Source: Heterotrichella gracilis
Lineage: Eukaryota; Sar; Xanthophyceae; Tribonematales; Xanthonemataceae
Assembly (NCBI GenBank): GCA_032358255.1
Contig: JAULBX010025641.1
Span: forward strand, 1-58,183
Direction of reading: 5' to 3'
DNA length: 58,183 nt
The translations under genes were made by a program, and so were the position numbers. Positions 26,301 through 37,500 of the stretch are shown piece after piece (positions within the stretch are counted from its first letter, which is position 1; each line of letters opens with the position of its first letter). The notes beneath the pieces are model-generated. The model was not told where the DNA came from. It saw only the letters and a list, made by a program, of their open reading frames with translations, and searched no databases.

Positions 26301-27609
26301 GGTATGCATCTACTAGGGGGAATATTGCCGCTCAACACGGCACATGTTCCTCTGCCTGTCCTGCCGTCATCCCAATGCATTGCAAGCCTTTACACCACCT
26401 CACATTTCCCGACAACCCCCCCCCCCACACCATCCCCCAGGCATGTTTTACTACCTGTCCTACCGGGACCCCAACCTGCTCAAGGCAGTGGACACATTTG
26501 GTGCACGCCATTACACCCCCTCGCATTTTCTTACATTTCTCCCCTTTCACCCCCCAGGCATGTTCTCCTACCTGTCCTACCGGGACCCCAACCTGCTCAA
26601 GACAGTGGGCGCATATGCTGCAACCCATTACACACCCTCACATTTTCCAACATTTCCACCGCCCCCCAGGCATGTTCTCCTACCTGTCCTACCGGGACCC
26701 CAACCTGCTCAAGACAGTGGATACCTACGACGGCACCCCCGAATTCCTGCGCACATTGGAGCTGGACCAGGACTCCCTGACCAAGGCCATCATTGGCACC
26801 ATTGGTGACATTGACTCCTACCAGCTGCCTGATGCCAAGGGATACACTGCGCTCATGAGGCACCTGCTTAAGGTGAAAGGGTTTGGAGGAGGGGGCTGGG
26901 GCTGTGGGGGTGATCGCGTGTGGTTGGGAGCAGGGATGGTGGTGGGATGGCGGGGGTGGGGGGTGGGCGGAGGCGTGTGGTGATGGTGATGGTACCCCCT
27001 GTTTCATGGGGTATCATGGGTCCTCTGTGCTCCCAGGGTCCAAAATCCCTCGCATAGCGCGGTGTAGCCCCCCCACCAAATTCACTCACTTCTCACACCC
27101 CACCCCTCGTGCAGGTGAACGACACCGAGCGCCAGGAGCGGAGGGAGCAGGTGCTGGCAACCAGCCAAAAGGACTTCAGGTGAGGCACCTCATGGGAATT
27201 GGGTGGCATGCAAGGGTCTGCACAGGGGTCACAGCAGCCCTGCACAGGGCTCACAGTAGGCTCATACTGGATGCATGGCCTGCTATGCACCTGCCGTGTC
27301 AGCCATACCTGCCTCTCTTCACCATTGCACCAGCATGCGAGGGAATCCCTTTTTCATGGGTGCAAAACCTGCCGCCTCTGAAACACCTCATTCCTCTTCC
27401 CGATTGATGGATTCCCACTGCGCTCATCGAGTTCACCCTCTGACCACTCCTCCCCTCGCCCGCTTCTTCCCAGGGAATTCGCTGAGGTGTTGGAGGCTGT
27501 GCGCGGCCCCGCCGGGCGTGTGGTTGCGGTGACGTCGCCAGAGCGCGCTGCGGCAGTGAACGACAAGGAGCGGCCAGGCTTCTTTGATGAAATCATCAAG
27601 GTGCTGTGA
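17361..27609 (+). CDS. PREP: Presequence protease PreP (M16C metallopeptidase), 21 exons
   Basis: In mitochondria and plastids it degrades cleaved targeting peptides and other short unfolded peptides. Exons: 17361-17432, 17647-17743, 18156-18208, 18495-18609, 18899-19143, 19366-19479, 19741-19914, 20181-20336, 20633-20803, 22030-22146, 22412-22609, 22983-23080, 23309-23381, 23728-24023, 24345-24585, 24873-25081, 25509-25689, 26050-26215, 26670-26872, 27115-27179, 27474-27609. All phases agree, giving 1059 residues, the usual size of plant PreP. The first three exons encode an Arg/Ser/Ala-rich presequence lacking acidic residues for most of its length. The inverted zinc motif HILEH is in exon 5, with the third ligand region GVVYNEMKG in exon 7. 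The C-terminal half carries the conserved RVSGGAYGG (exon 18) and SYRDPNL (exon 19). Introns hold many degenerate copies of exon edges; exon 19 is preceded by three partial copies. The final exon was chosen because the stop falls at the expected family end. Confidence 0.95.
18284..18360. repeat. Dispersed repeat, copy A (PreP intron 3)
   Basis: This stretch shares GGGAGTTGCC, TTGCGGCGGGCTTT, an ATTATT-rich run and GTTA(G)TCTGTTAT with 51282-51345 in the GTPase gene, in the same order and spacing. A retroelement or MITE remnant is possible; I see no coding part. Confidence 0.65.
19495..19560. repeat. Copy of the PreP exon 6 3' part after telomere-like units
   Basis: CAGGAGGGCTGGCACT from exon 6 (19443-19465) recurs at 19533-19550. 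It follows AAACCCTTAGGAAGGGTTAAGGG-like degenerate telomere units directly downstream of the donor. Confidence 0.65.
20959..21219. repeat. Three degenerate copies of the 3' edge of PreP exon 9
   Basis: The exon 9 end (CTACTGGGCACATCGGCATCG...CTGCG AAGGT) is repeated at 20959-21007, 21131-21165 and 21183-21219. The last two flank a (CCCTAAA)n run at 21164-21182. All lie downstream of the real donor at 20804. Confidence 0.85.
22230..22325. repeat. Degenerate copy of the 5' half of PreP exon 11
   Basis: After an acceptor-like CACAG, about 95 bases align with exon 11 from its first base (GTCCAGGAC, GGACTCCTCCAT, CAACACCAT). Many substitutions have destroyed the reading frame. It lies about 180 bases upstream of the real exon. 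Confidence 0.8.
22888..22927. repeat. Copy of the 5' edge of PreP exon 12
   Basis: CCGATGACCTTCAGCACTTC and following bases repeat exon 12 at 22987-23020. Degenerate AACCCTAAC units lie on both sides. Confidence 0.7.
23224..23254. repeat. Hairpin with 11-base perfect stem in PreP intron 12
   Basis: AAAGGCGTAAA and its reverse complement TTTACGCCTTT are separated by about six bases. It may be a folding element of the pre-mRNA or a mobile-element remnant. Confidence 0.6.
24275..24335. repeat. Copy of the 5' edge of PreP exon 15 with CCCTAAA units
   Basis: CGCAGGATGCTCGTCCAGAT and following bases repeat the acceptor and first 27 bases of exon 15 (24341-24372). A CCCTAAACCCTAAA run lies between copy and exon. 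Confidence 0.8.
24746..24795. repeat. Copy of the 5' edge of PreP exon 16
   Basis: A CAGATGGTGGTGGGACTAAG block, with acceptor-like TTAGCAG, repeats exon 16 from its first base (24873). It is in the upstream intron. Confidence 0.75.
25095..25293. repeat. Two copies of the 3' edge of PreP exon 16 with TTTAGGG-like units
   Basis: GGTCAAGGCGGACCTGGAG from the exon end recurs at 25158-25190 and 25258-25293 in the downstream intron. Degenerate TTTAGGG and CCCTAAA units lie between. Confidence 0.8.
25731..26040. repeat. Copies of PreP exon 17 end and exon 18 start, with CCCTAAA run
   Basis: GGGGCTGGTGGTGCCCA at about 25739 repeats the end of exon 17. AACTACGTAGGCAAGGCCGCC at about 25869 repeats the start of exon 18. 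A degenerate CCCTAAACCCTGAACCC run at about 26010-26035 precedes the real acceptor. Confidence 0.7.
26339..26730. repeat. Four-copy exon-edge array upstream of and including PreP exon 19
   Basis: Copies begin at about 26341 (degenerate), 26441, 26558 and 26670 (the real exon), with offsets of about 100, 117 and 112 bases. Each contains about 55 bases of exon 19 beginning GCATGTT, preceded by its own pyrimidine-rich CCCCCAG acceptor and a CACCxCxCATTT spacer. Copies at 26441 and 26558 are almost identical in the exon part to the true exon. Confidence 0.9.
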
Positions 27610-27735
27610 TCGGCGCTGATGAGATCATTAAGGTGCTGTGATCGGCACTGGTGAGATCATTGAGGTGCTGTGGTCGGCACTGGTGAGATCATCAAGGTGC
27701 TGTGATTGGCACTGATGAGGTCATCAAGGTGCTGT
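27608..27735. repeat. Four perfect-period 32-base repeats derived from the PreP C-terminal codons
   Basis: Immediately after the last leucine codon, units of exactly 32 bases (GATCGGC..CTG.TGAGATCAT.AAGGTGCTGT) repeat four times without any length change. The final coding bases, GATGAAATCATCAAGGTGCTGT, are the half-unit from which the array seems to start. It lies in the 3' untranslated region. Confidence 0.9.
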
Positions 27736-29473
27736 GATCGGTGGAGGGGGATGTCAGCAATGGTGGTGTGGGCGGCAGGGATTAATGGAAGGAGTCACGG
27801 TGTGATGGCTGGGTTGACAGGGGATGGTGTATACCATCAAGGTGGTCAGCATTGTGTGGATGGCGCCGTGGTGACATCAGCGTAGTCCTTCGTGGAGCTG
27901 ATGTGCCCGCCAGCATGGTGTGCATGGCAGACGACTGTAGTAAGTCGCAGGGTTGCTCATTAGGCTCAACCTTGTTAGATTCGGCAGTGCTGGAGGGGGA
28001 TCTACATCTCGGAGTGTAGGTCAGCAAAATTGAGGGCTGTGTTTTTATATGCTGACAACATTATACAAGTGCGCGAATAGTACAAAGTTGACATTCAATG
28101 GGACATTCAATTTGAGCGTAATGCTATCCTCTTGAGGTGGTGGGGCGTGTTGTGCAGTTGTGCTGAGTGGTTGTGATGTTTCTGAACAAGTTGGTGCTTA
28201 AACAATAACAATTGGAATTCAATGCTGTCTGGATTGAGTAAATACGAGCTATGGTCTCCATGGCATGTCCTTGGGAGCATGGGTGCGACACTTGATGCCA
28301 GACACACTGTAACAGTTGCGGATGGGGAGGGTGTTGTAAAATGCCGTCTATTTGTCAGGAAGATAGTAGTACTGCTGCTGCAATCCCTCAGTGGCACAGG
28401 GTGCTACAAACGGTTTGGAGTTTCTTTGCGATGATTTCGAGTGATACAGTGGCAGCCGTTTTATTAGCCGCTAATGAAATAACCTTACTCGCTGGGGCCA
28501 TGCGCGTTCAGTGATCACTGACGTGGAGTCCCGCATGGAGCCTCGAGCGCCGCGCTAGTGTAGGAGAGAAAGAGAAAGTCTGGGGGGCAATTGTTGTAGC
28601 CTACCACGTTCGCGAGGGGTTACCGCTCCCGCCAGGTAATATATTGTTGTTACTGTGGATGCCAATTATAGCCCCAAGTGCACCCTGCAGGGTTTGCACA
28701 GACCCTAGAGATGCCCGGCTAGATGCCCTTGGTGGTAGCCAAGGTGGCAGCTGTGCTGCTCCCTACAGGCATGGCCAGGAGTCATGCGGTGTGAATACAC
28801 TCCTTCCAATACATTTGCTTCACACCTGTGTAGCGTCCCCTTGTCAATCACTGCCATCCAACTGGCGCAATGATTGAGAACATGCCAGCCAACTGCCTAC
28901 TCCAGGAGGGCCTTGTCTACACCTACAGGCCTCAGTGGGGTTGCAATTGCAATTGCACACACTAACCAACCCGAGGTTCCCTAGTCAGGCCTGAGGGGTA
29001 GAGTACGGTAAGCAATCAGCCTCTGTGGTCACAAAAAGCCATACCATAGATAGAAAATACTTTCGCAGAAATGTACCTGCGCAGAGTCACAGTAGAATTG
29101 CAGGTTCCCACACAGGGACGTGAAGAAACCGCATTGACATGTTGCTCTAATTCAGAGGTGACCCAGATACCCGATGACCCACCATAACCACACCTATGCA
29201 CCCATTGCAATCACACCCAGCGGGGCTCCCATCCCCGGCTCTCCTTCGTTGACAACCCCACCATGCTGCAACCCCTGCCGCATGGCGTAGCCTCTGAACA
29301 TCCACCCTGGTTGCCCTGATCGCCCCCTCCCCCCTCCCCAATACCCAATTTTGCTGCACTGTATCCAGTGCCCATTGACAACATGCCACAAGCCCCCTGC
29401 TCCGCTATAAAAGCTTTCATTCTGATTCCAATAATATTAACATCATCTTGCCCCGACCAGCTCGCCCGCCGCC
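27736..29473. other. Intergenic region between convergent genes
   Basis: This region holds the 3' untranslated regions of the protease (+) and the lipase (-). No protein or RNA gene is recognisable. A TGTAA motif, the usual green-algal polyadenylation signal, occurs at about 28309-28313 but is 700 bases past the protease stop. Confidence 0.45.
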
Positions 29474-32400
29474 TCACTTTGCCGAGTGCTTGTCAAGCCA
29501 CTCCCTGGCTAGTTCAAACACCTGCTGGCTCTTGGAGCAGTGCAGCAGGTTGTGCATGTCTGTGCCCAGGTCGTCCAGGAAGGTGACATCGGTGGAGGTG
29601 CAGGCCTTGATCAGCTGGGCGGTGCCGGAGTAGGCGGTCACCTGAGGGGAAGGGGGAGTTGAGGTTGGGAAACAGAGAGTTCGGCGGAATGTAAAGCTTT
29701 TCAAAACCCTTCTGTGTATACTACAAACTACATGGCGATCATAAGTTCAACGACAGCAGGAGGACTTTCATATATCACCATGTTTCCTTCTGCCGCCAGT
29801 GCAGAAGACATTTCACAGTTTTGGTCTGATAAAACCCTGACCCTCCCCCCCACCGCACGCACCTTGTCATTAGGCGCATGCGCGGCAAAGATGGGCAGGC
29901 TGATCTTGTGCGCCTGTGCCGGCATCTTTGAGAACTTGTCCAGCATGGCCATGCCTGTGGCTGCGCGGATGTGGCCCCGCATGCGCATGGGGTCGTCAAG
30001 CAGCGCCTTGAGCTGTGTGGGGGGTGGGTGGGGGCGTCAGGGGTGCGGGGTGCGTACGGGGACCCCCAAAAGGGTGTATGAGGTACCATCGCTGGGGAGC
30101 TGGGGAGTAGCAATCAAGGCATGTGGAAGAACCATGGCATTGTACTTCACAATAAGTTTTTGCATGACAATATTTACAATATTTTTTTTACCAGTCACAT
30201 GACATGGCAACGCATCCCTATTTTGATTACTATTTTTAGGATTTTTATAGATTTTATTTTGTGACCCCCCTTCCCATCTCCACCGCCCCCCACCTCCTCT
30301 GGTATGTCGGTGACATACTTCTCGTCAACAGGCGGCACAATCTTTGCGTATGGCACCAGGTTGCCCAGCAGGTTGCCCACCATTGCCTGGATGCGCAGCA
30401 TGGGGGACCACACCACGCCCACCAGGGGAGCCATCAGCACAATGCCTGGGGAGGAGGGGGGAGATGTGCAGTCAGGGCAGAACCGTGGGACGGCGTGGTG
30501 TACTTTAGTACATGCCGCACATATAAGGAGCACAAAACAATGCAAGAATGTGCAAACAATGCAAGAATGTGCAAAGCTCGCAGCGCAAGCGTCTGTGGCA
30601 TGGCGTCCCCCTTCAACGTTCCAACCCCATGCCCTGCACCTTTCCCCCACTAATCTTGACCTCACACTTCACCCAATCTCCCACCCACCTGCATATTTGG
30701 ATTGGTCCCTGAGCACCGTCATGCACACAATGAGGCCGCCCATGGACTCCCCACCCAGGAACACAGGTAGGCCAGGGAATTTGGCAGCACCAGCCTGTAC
30801 AACACCACACGCAGCTCAGTCAAAGGCTGTGCGTAGACCATGCGGCACGGTTGAGCCCTGATTCAGTGACATTTACAGCCACGAGCGCCCTTGAGGCAAG
30901 CATCCACAAACAGTGGCCACCCGCCATTCATTCCTGCCTTTCAAAGCCGCTGCCAGGTGGCAGCCCCATCAGGGGATGGGATGAAAAATGATTCCAGACA
31001 CCATCCTACATTTGTTCAAATCCCCAGATCTTCCACCCACCCACCCACCCCCAAATTCAGTGTGTTATTACTATGTGCCGCCCTGACGACATCCATCCGC
31101 CTTCACCCTCTTCCAGGCATGCTCGGGCCCCCTGGCCCCATGCACGCCTCCAAAATTTAGGCACGTTTGGCCTTCATGTTCACCTTTGCTAGCTCCACGT
31201 ACTCAAAGCATAGACCCTAAACCCTAAACCCTTAACCCTTCCTCCTCACCTTTGCAAGCTCCACGTAGTCGTCGACCATGTCGTCCATGTTCTTGATAAA
31301 GTGGAAGCCCTTGGCGCGGTCCTGCGGGTCGCTCTTGCCGTGGCCAAATGCGTCGTGCGCAAACACGGCGTAGCCGGAGCGGGCAAACGCCTCCAGGGCT
31401 GGAGGGGTGACGGGGGTGGAAGGTGAGTGGGAGGGTCATGCAAGTGGGCGAGGGTACTCGGCCTTTCACAAGGTGAAGGGGTTCACGTACGGAGGGGAGG
31501 AAATGGGCCATGTGCGTGAGTGGTTGGTGCATGATGTGGTGATCGACGCGTGATCCGCCACAGCCCATGCCCATGCAGACCTGGTAGCACCGCCCATGCA
31601 AGCTGCTGCATGCAATTGCTGCAGTGATGACCAAACCTCACTTTTTGCTCCAGATGATATTGAGTTACGCATCCACACCATGGCAAATTCACAAAGCGTG
31701 GTTGGCCTACACATGTGATACATGGATGCATTTGATGGATTGATCAAAGTGATGTCGCGTGGGTCCCTTTTTGTGCAAAAGTTGCTACCCAAATGCCACC
31801 ATAACTATCTGATTGGGCCTAGCCTGTTCCGCCCCCCTCACCTTTTGCCTCCCACGTCACATGGTCTGAGTAGCCGTGGTGCCACACAAACACACCCTTG
31901 GGCGGCCCCTCTGGGATGTACTCAACAGTGTACAGCTTCTGGCCCCTGCAGGGGGGGGATGTGCAGAAGAGACTAAGATGATGATGGGTGTTTGCCGCAA
32001 TGGTGTGATACCCACGTAGCCAACTCGATCGGAGGATCGCTTGTTTAGGCGACGGGAAACGTGCAGGGCGCTCCGCACCCATTTGCAGGGGTGGACAGCA
32101 TCATCTTTGAAATTATTTCCCAAAAGAAGTGATGCCCTGTGCACGCCGGATTGATGTGGCAGTGACGCTCCAGCTGGGGTGCAGCCTTGGCCATGACAGC
32201 ATGATGGAGCATCGGCCACATTGCACAGCAGCATGGCCCCATGTGTGGTGCAGCATGCTGTGCATGGGCAATGTGCACCAGCGCATGTCCCCAATTGCAT
32301 GGATGGCTCCATGTGCGGGCCATGGCCATGCATACTGCAGTGTGGCCGCATGTGCTGTGCATGGGCCCATGTGTTCTGCAGCGTGGCCCCGTGTGGGTGT

Positions 32401-32652
32401 AGCATGCCATGTGGGAGTGCATAGCCCTGCGCCCTGTGCATTTCCCAACGCGCTATGTGTGGTCCCATGAGCCGTGTAGTGTGAATACATGGGCCCATGT
32501 GCGCTGCAGCATTTTCCCCAGGTGTTCTGTGCATCACATGAGTCACAGTCTATGCCCCCATACCTTGCATTGACGCGCTCCTCTTCTTTAAAGGTGACTG
32601 GCTTGGCGTCCTTGACCTCAAAGGTGACGGTGCTCTCACCGGGAGGGGCCAT
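29474..32652 (-). CDS. Monoacylglycerol-lipase-like alpha/beta hydrolase, seven exons
   Basis: It is predicted to hydrolyse monoacylglycerols or related (lyso)lipid esters; plant relatives also include caffeoylshikimate esterase. Exons in transcript order: 32564-32652, 31842-31945, 31250-31398, 30689-30794, 30294-30445, 29863-30012, 29474-29641. This gives 305 residues in consistent phase, the usual family size. Visible features are the oxyanion-hole region WHHGYSDH, the segment AHDAFGHGKSD, the nucleophile elbow GESMGG (exon 4), the acid in HAPNDKV (exon 6) and the catalytic histidine in DMHNLLH (exon 7). No signal peptide is seen, so it is probably cytosolic or lipid-droplet associated. An in-frame ATG at 32721 could add 23 residues. 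It is divergent from the RNA-binding-like gene downstream on the other strand. The exact substrate cannot be told from sequence. Confidence 0.88.
31181..31240. repeat. Copy of the 3' edge of the lipase exon 3 next to CCCTAAA units
   Basis: CACCTTTGCTAGCTCCACGT repeats the exon 3 donor edge (CACCTTTGCAAGCTCCACGT, 31248 onward). It is separated from the exon by a run of (A)CCCTAAACCCTAAACCC units. It lies downstream in transcript direction. Confidence 0.85.
32215..32520. repeat. GCATGGCCCATGTG-type minisatellite in the lipase first intron
   Basis: Degenerate units of about 35-45 bases built from GCATGG.CCCATGTG and GCTGCAGC.TGGCCCC recur at least six times. The motif is rich in CATG palindromes. 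It fills most of the first intron and creates long spurious frames on both strands. Confidence 0.65.
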
Positions 32653-34564
32653 GGTGGGGTATGCTGCTGCTTGGTGGCGGATAGCCCTGCTGCTGCAGGA
32701 GAGCAGAGCGCAGTCAGCCAACAGGGCCTTGCATGCAGCATTGCGGTGGGTAGACCTGTGCAGTCATGGTCTAGGGGGCAGGGGCACAAAACCCTAAACC
32801 CTAAACCCCGTGCAGTCTGTGGTACAGGGGCTGTAGCACTACCCTGGACTGGTGGTGGGGTGCGCAATAGGGAAAGTATTGGTGATATGTGCACTGGGTT
32901 TGGTGTTGGGTTGTATTTTGGGAAGCAGTGAACAACAGCCTTGTGCTGAGCAATGCTGGGAATGGTTTTAGCTCGTGATTTTGATAGGGGGCGCAGAAGG
33001 TATCCTGAATATACACCTGTGCGTCCTGGAGGAAATGTGTTGGCCATGCACAGGTGCTATCTGAGACCTGAAACTGGTGGGTTTGCTCCTGAAAAACGAC
33101 CTTCCTACATGGATCTGGGTGCAGCACTGCCCACGCAGCTAGAAGAGATACACCAGCAGCTGTTGATAGGGTGTCATTAGTAGGTCTGAGGGGCATGGGA
33201 GGTGGGACAATTGATGCCAAACCTTGGACTCCACAACCGTTTGTGATCGAACGTGCAAGCCAAAGACTTAAAGACTATGGTTGGTAGTAAGGACACCAAA
33301 GAGTGCAAGTCTGACGACCTCATGCATATGGAAGGTGCTGTGTTCTTACTCACCTTGGTCGCCTGCACAGATGCCAGAGTGCCTTACACACGAACGCTTG
33401 CAGAAGTGCCGAAGAGCCTACTGCCACTTACCTGAAACGCAGCACGCTTCTTGTGGCAACGCCCTATTGCCGATAGTATCAGTGTCCAAGTGACGGTGAC
33501 AAAGCACCGTGAGGTTTGGACGAGCTGATACCTTCCAAGGTGATACGAAGTGCAGGGAGAGGTCCTCTCAAAATAAATATGTGTTGTTCGCAACAAGGAT
33601 ATGCTAGCCACAAAAGTGGCAAGAGTGAGCGCTTGTGCAACCTACACAACCATATATGCACTTTTGCCTGCCTTAAGCTGAGTCTCACAGCCCAAACGGC
33701 AGACCAGACGGGTGTTTAGCTATATTTACAAGCAACTTAATTGAAGCCATATCCTACTTGAAGTTGACGTTGTTCTAGGGTTCCTGTTACCCATTTGTCG
33801 TTCCTACGTGGAGGTTTGTCAGTTGCCCTAAATCTGGTTGGGCATCTGAAGGCAGCCACAGTAATGGACCAAGGGGCCCCTCCAACAATTTTGTTAGTCT
33901 ATCAGTACCTTTTCAATTGGCCTTGAAAGGACAATCTGAGCAGTCGCTGAAGTGGGCTTGTCCTCGCTAGTGTCTAGCTAGCTGTGTGTGTCAGGCCCAT
34001 TGCGAGCCGTTCTGGCAGGTGGAGCTTGCCTCCTATTGCGCTGCTATACGACACTGAAAGCGTGACTAAACGTCTATCATGAGTCACCCAAATCGCACAA
34101 CCTGGAATCAGCACGCAGATGAACAGGTGGGCGGTCATGTGCATTTGCATGCATATGGCACATGCGTATGGGCATCCCCATGCCATGCCGTGCTTTGTTG
34201 AGAAAGCCCTCGAGATCTCGTCCTGCGCTGGCTGCTGCCTCGTGCTCAGCACAACTATCCTTTCAGAGGCATATTGCAACAGTTAGGAAAGGCTCACGTC
34301 CACTCAATAACCAACACCTTCTGACCTGTTGCAGCACCTCCTGTGAGGTGCTAGCTACTTCCAAAGGCTGTGCTTCACCTCTAGCCAGCCACTTCCGGCA
34401 CCCGATGAACGTCCCAGAGTGACGCAACCCAAGCGGCAGCCATGAGCGGGTGAGGCACCAGTCTTGTGTGTTGCACCTTCCATCTGCTGCACCGCCATGC
34501 CAAACCCTGCCTAGGCACTAGCATGGGATCAGTAGGTGCAATTTGAGAGTCAGCATGCTGACTA
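32653..34564. other. Region between divergent genes
   Basis: About 1.9 kb lie between the lipase start (minus) and the RNA-binding-like gene (plus). A CCCTAAACCCTAAACCC run sits at 32791-32807. Any 5' exon of the downstream gene would lie here, but I cannot identify one. No other gene is recognised. Confidence 0.45.
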
Positions 34565-37500
34565 GTGCAAGCGATGGCATACCCAACCCCCATGCACACC
34601 CACCCTCCCGCCAAAAAACGCACAACTTCCCTGCCACCCCACCCTCCCAGCCCCCTCACCCCCCACCGCAGCCGCCCCCGCACCGGCCCCGTGCTGGTGC
34701 GGGTGGAGAACGTGCCCCCGGAGGTGATGCTGGACCCCAACCCCCACCAGCTCAAGCCCATCCCCTTTGAGGATGCGCTCCTTCACACCCTGGACGAGCA
34801 GGGGATGGGGACCCAGTTCCTGGGGTTTGAGGGGTGCACGTGCTACTACCCGCCAGGCCTCCCGGGCTTTGCGCTCTTTGTGTTTGGCCACCCACACGGT
34901 AGGGTAGCCGTCATTTAAGGGTTGAGACTTATTCTCAGGCTTCATTAAACCCTTTGTGCTGTGCGTGTTTTGGCATCCTCACGGTAGAAATTACCCTTAA
35001 AACAGATTAAGGCGCACCCTGCCAACAGTGGCAACCCGCCATACACTCCTGCCCTGCACACGCTGCTGCCCAGTACACATGCTACCACCCTTTAGGCCAG
35101 CTGGAGGGGTTGGGCTAGACGATGTGTGTGGGGGGGTGCACACCCTAGGGGGCGGCATCAGTGCCTGTACACCACATGCATGTAAAAGATGATCTGGCAT
35201 AATCCTTTGATGCACCCGGCACTGGATGCACCCCGAGGCCTCAATTCCCTCCCCGTTCACCCTCCCGCGTGCCCCCCCCCTGCTGCAGATGTGAACGACT
35301 GCATCGACTCCCTTGCGCGTGTGGTGCACGGCCTCACGGGCAGCATCCATGGTGTGGCGGTACGTGGGGAACCTGGCGGTGGAGGGGGGGGATGGGTGGG
35401 GGTGATGGCAGGGGTCCAAATTGTGTCAGCGCTGGGGTCCCTCACGTTCTTCTGCCAATGGTAATACCAATATATATCATTATGATCCATCCCCATCTCA
35501 ATCCTCAGATGCTCCAGCACTGCAGGACCCTGCATCCCTGGGCCCGTTGTAGCCTATGTGTTTGCTGCTCCCAGCCCTCCGCTCAAATCAATCCTACTCG
35601 TTCCAATGCTGCGGCACCTCTTGTCCTTACAATTACTACCCCAGACAGTGATTATGATTGTGATCATGATTTTGATTATGAGTTGACTGTTGATATGATC
35701 ATCCGACTCGCAATCCCCAGGTGATCCAGCGGCGCGGCACCCTGGCTCCCCGGGACCGCAAGGTCCTGGAAAGGGATTTGGGGATGGCGCACGCTGTGTA
35801 CCCTGATCCAGCCCCCATTCAGGATCTGCTTGGGAGGCTCAGGGCACACGAGGAGCTTGCCTTTGGGTGTGGGGAGGAGGGGGAGGTGGAGGGGGTGGCG
35901 TGGCCAGCAGAGGGGGCTATGGACGGGGCCGGGTGGCCAGTGGAGGGAGCAGGGTGGTCAGTGGAGGGGGCTATGGAGGGGGCGCAAGGTGGGTGGTGGG
36001 GTGGAGGTTGGATGGAGTCTTATGTGTATGGAGTTTCTAACGTCAGTTTATCTTTGAAATTACCCCTTGCACCAGATATGTACCAGCTGCTCAAGGCAGT
36101 ACCCACATGCGCTGCCAGGCACGTCACATGGCATCCTACTACTGTGCATTGCGGCATGCAAGCCAGCTGCATCGCCGCATGTGTCCAAACTACGTCACCT
36201 GGCACCATTTTGGCAGCCATTATTGGACACCTGGCATCATGCCCACCACATGACATCATGGCCACCACATGTTCCCACACCATAGCATCACGCCACATGA
36301 ACCCCACAGCATGGCTTGTCACTACTGTGCCTTGCTCGCAGGCCCAGGCGCACCACCACTTGCCGAAGACCCCTCCGCCAAACGAGCCAGGACTGACGGC
36401 CCCAGGAGGATTGTTGTGCCCATCCACAAAGCAGGCGTGCGCGCACCTCAGCAGCAAGGGGGGGACAACACCATCAAACCCATACCCATGCGGCGGGCGC
36501 CTGGGGTGGGCACCGGAGGATGGGCTGCCAGTGGTCCGCCCAATGGTAGCGCCGCGCAGCAGGGGGGTGGTGGGGATCAGGCGCATGCGGGGATGAAACG
36601 GAAAGCGGGCACATCGGTCCAGGGGGGCGCATTCAAGAAGGCAAACACGGGTGGCCTCCAAGGGGAGAAAGGGGGATCAAGGCCTTGCAACGGGGAGGAC
36701 AACGCCCTCCCGCCACATCTGTCTGCGTCAGCGGGGGAGGTGGTGGAGGGGCAGTCGTCCCAGGGCCACCCACAGCAGCCCGCAGCCCCACCACCCTTCA
36801 TGCCACCCATGCCCCCACCGATGGCCCCACCCATGCCCCCACCGATGGCCCCGCGCATGCCCCCACCGATGTTCCCGGATCAGCCCCACGCCCCTCCACC
36901 CGCCCCGCCTCCCATGTATGAATCCTCAATGATGGAGTCAGACGCGCCTGGACGGAACCCTAGCGCCTGGGACCAAAACCCCAGCGGCGGGGCACGGCCA
37001 CCCAGCTCCAGGGGCGCAAACCCTAGCCAGCCTGGCAGAGACCCTAGGGCGGAGCACAGCGAGGCTGGCGGCAGGGTCCAAAACCCTAGCGACTGGAGCA
37101 GAAACTCTACAGCCAGGGAGAAGGAGGGTGCAGCCAGGGATGGGGAGGCGGATCCCAGGACAAACTCTCGGGGTGCAGAGCAGCTGTCTAGGGCTGGTGC
37201 CATTGGCAGAGACGCACTGCCGAGGACAGATTCTCGGGACAGGGAGGCGCTACACAGGACTGATTCGAGAGACAGAGCGCCACCCTCCAGGACGGATTTA
37301 AGAGACAGGGTGCCAATCTCCAGGACAGATTCTCGGGAGAAAGAGCCAGTATCTCGAACGGATAATGGTGCGCTGCCAAGGACAGACTCCCGGGACAGGG
37401 GGCCAATCCCCAGGACAGATTCTCGGGATAAAGAGCCACCCTCCCGCACTGATAAGGGCCCCCTGCCCAGGACAGACTCCAGAGATAGAGAGCCAATCAC

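Noticed and set aside
26441..26610. Extra in-frame exons of PreP
   Set aside because: Protein family alignment leaves room for only one copy of the SYRDPNL segment, and the copies lack good donors. I treat them as duplicated exon edges.
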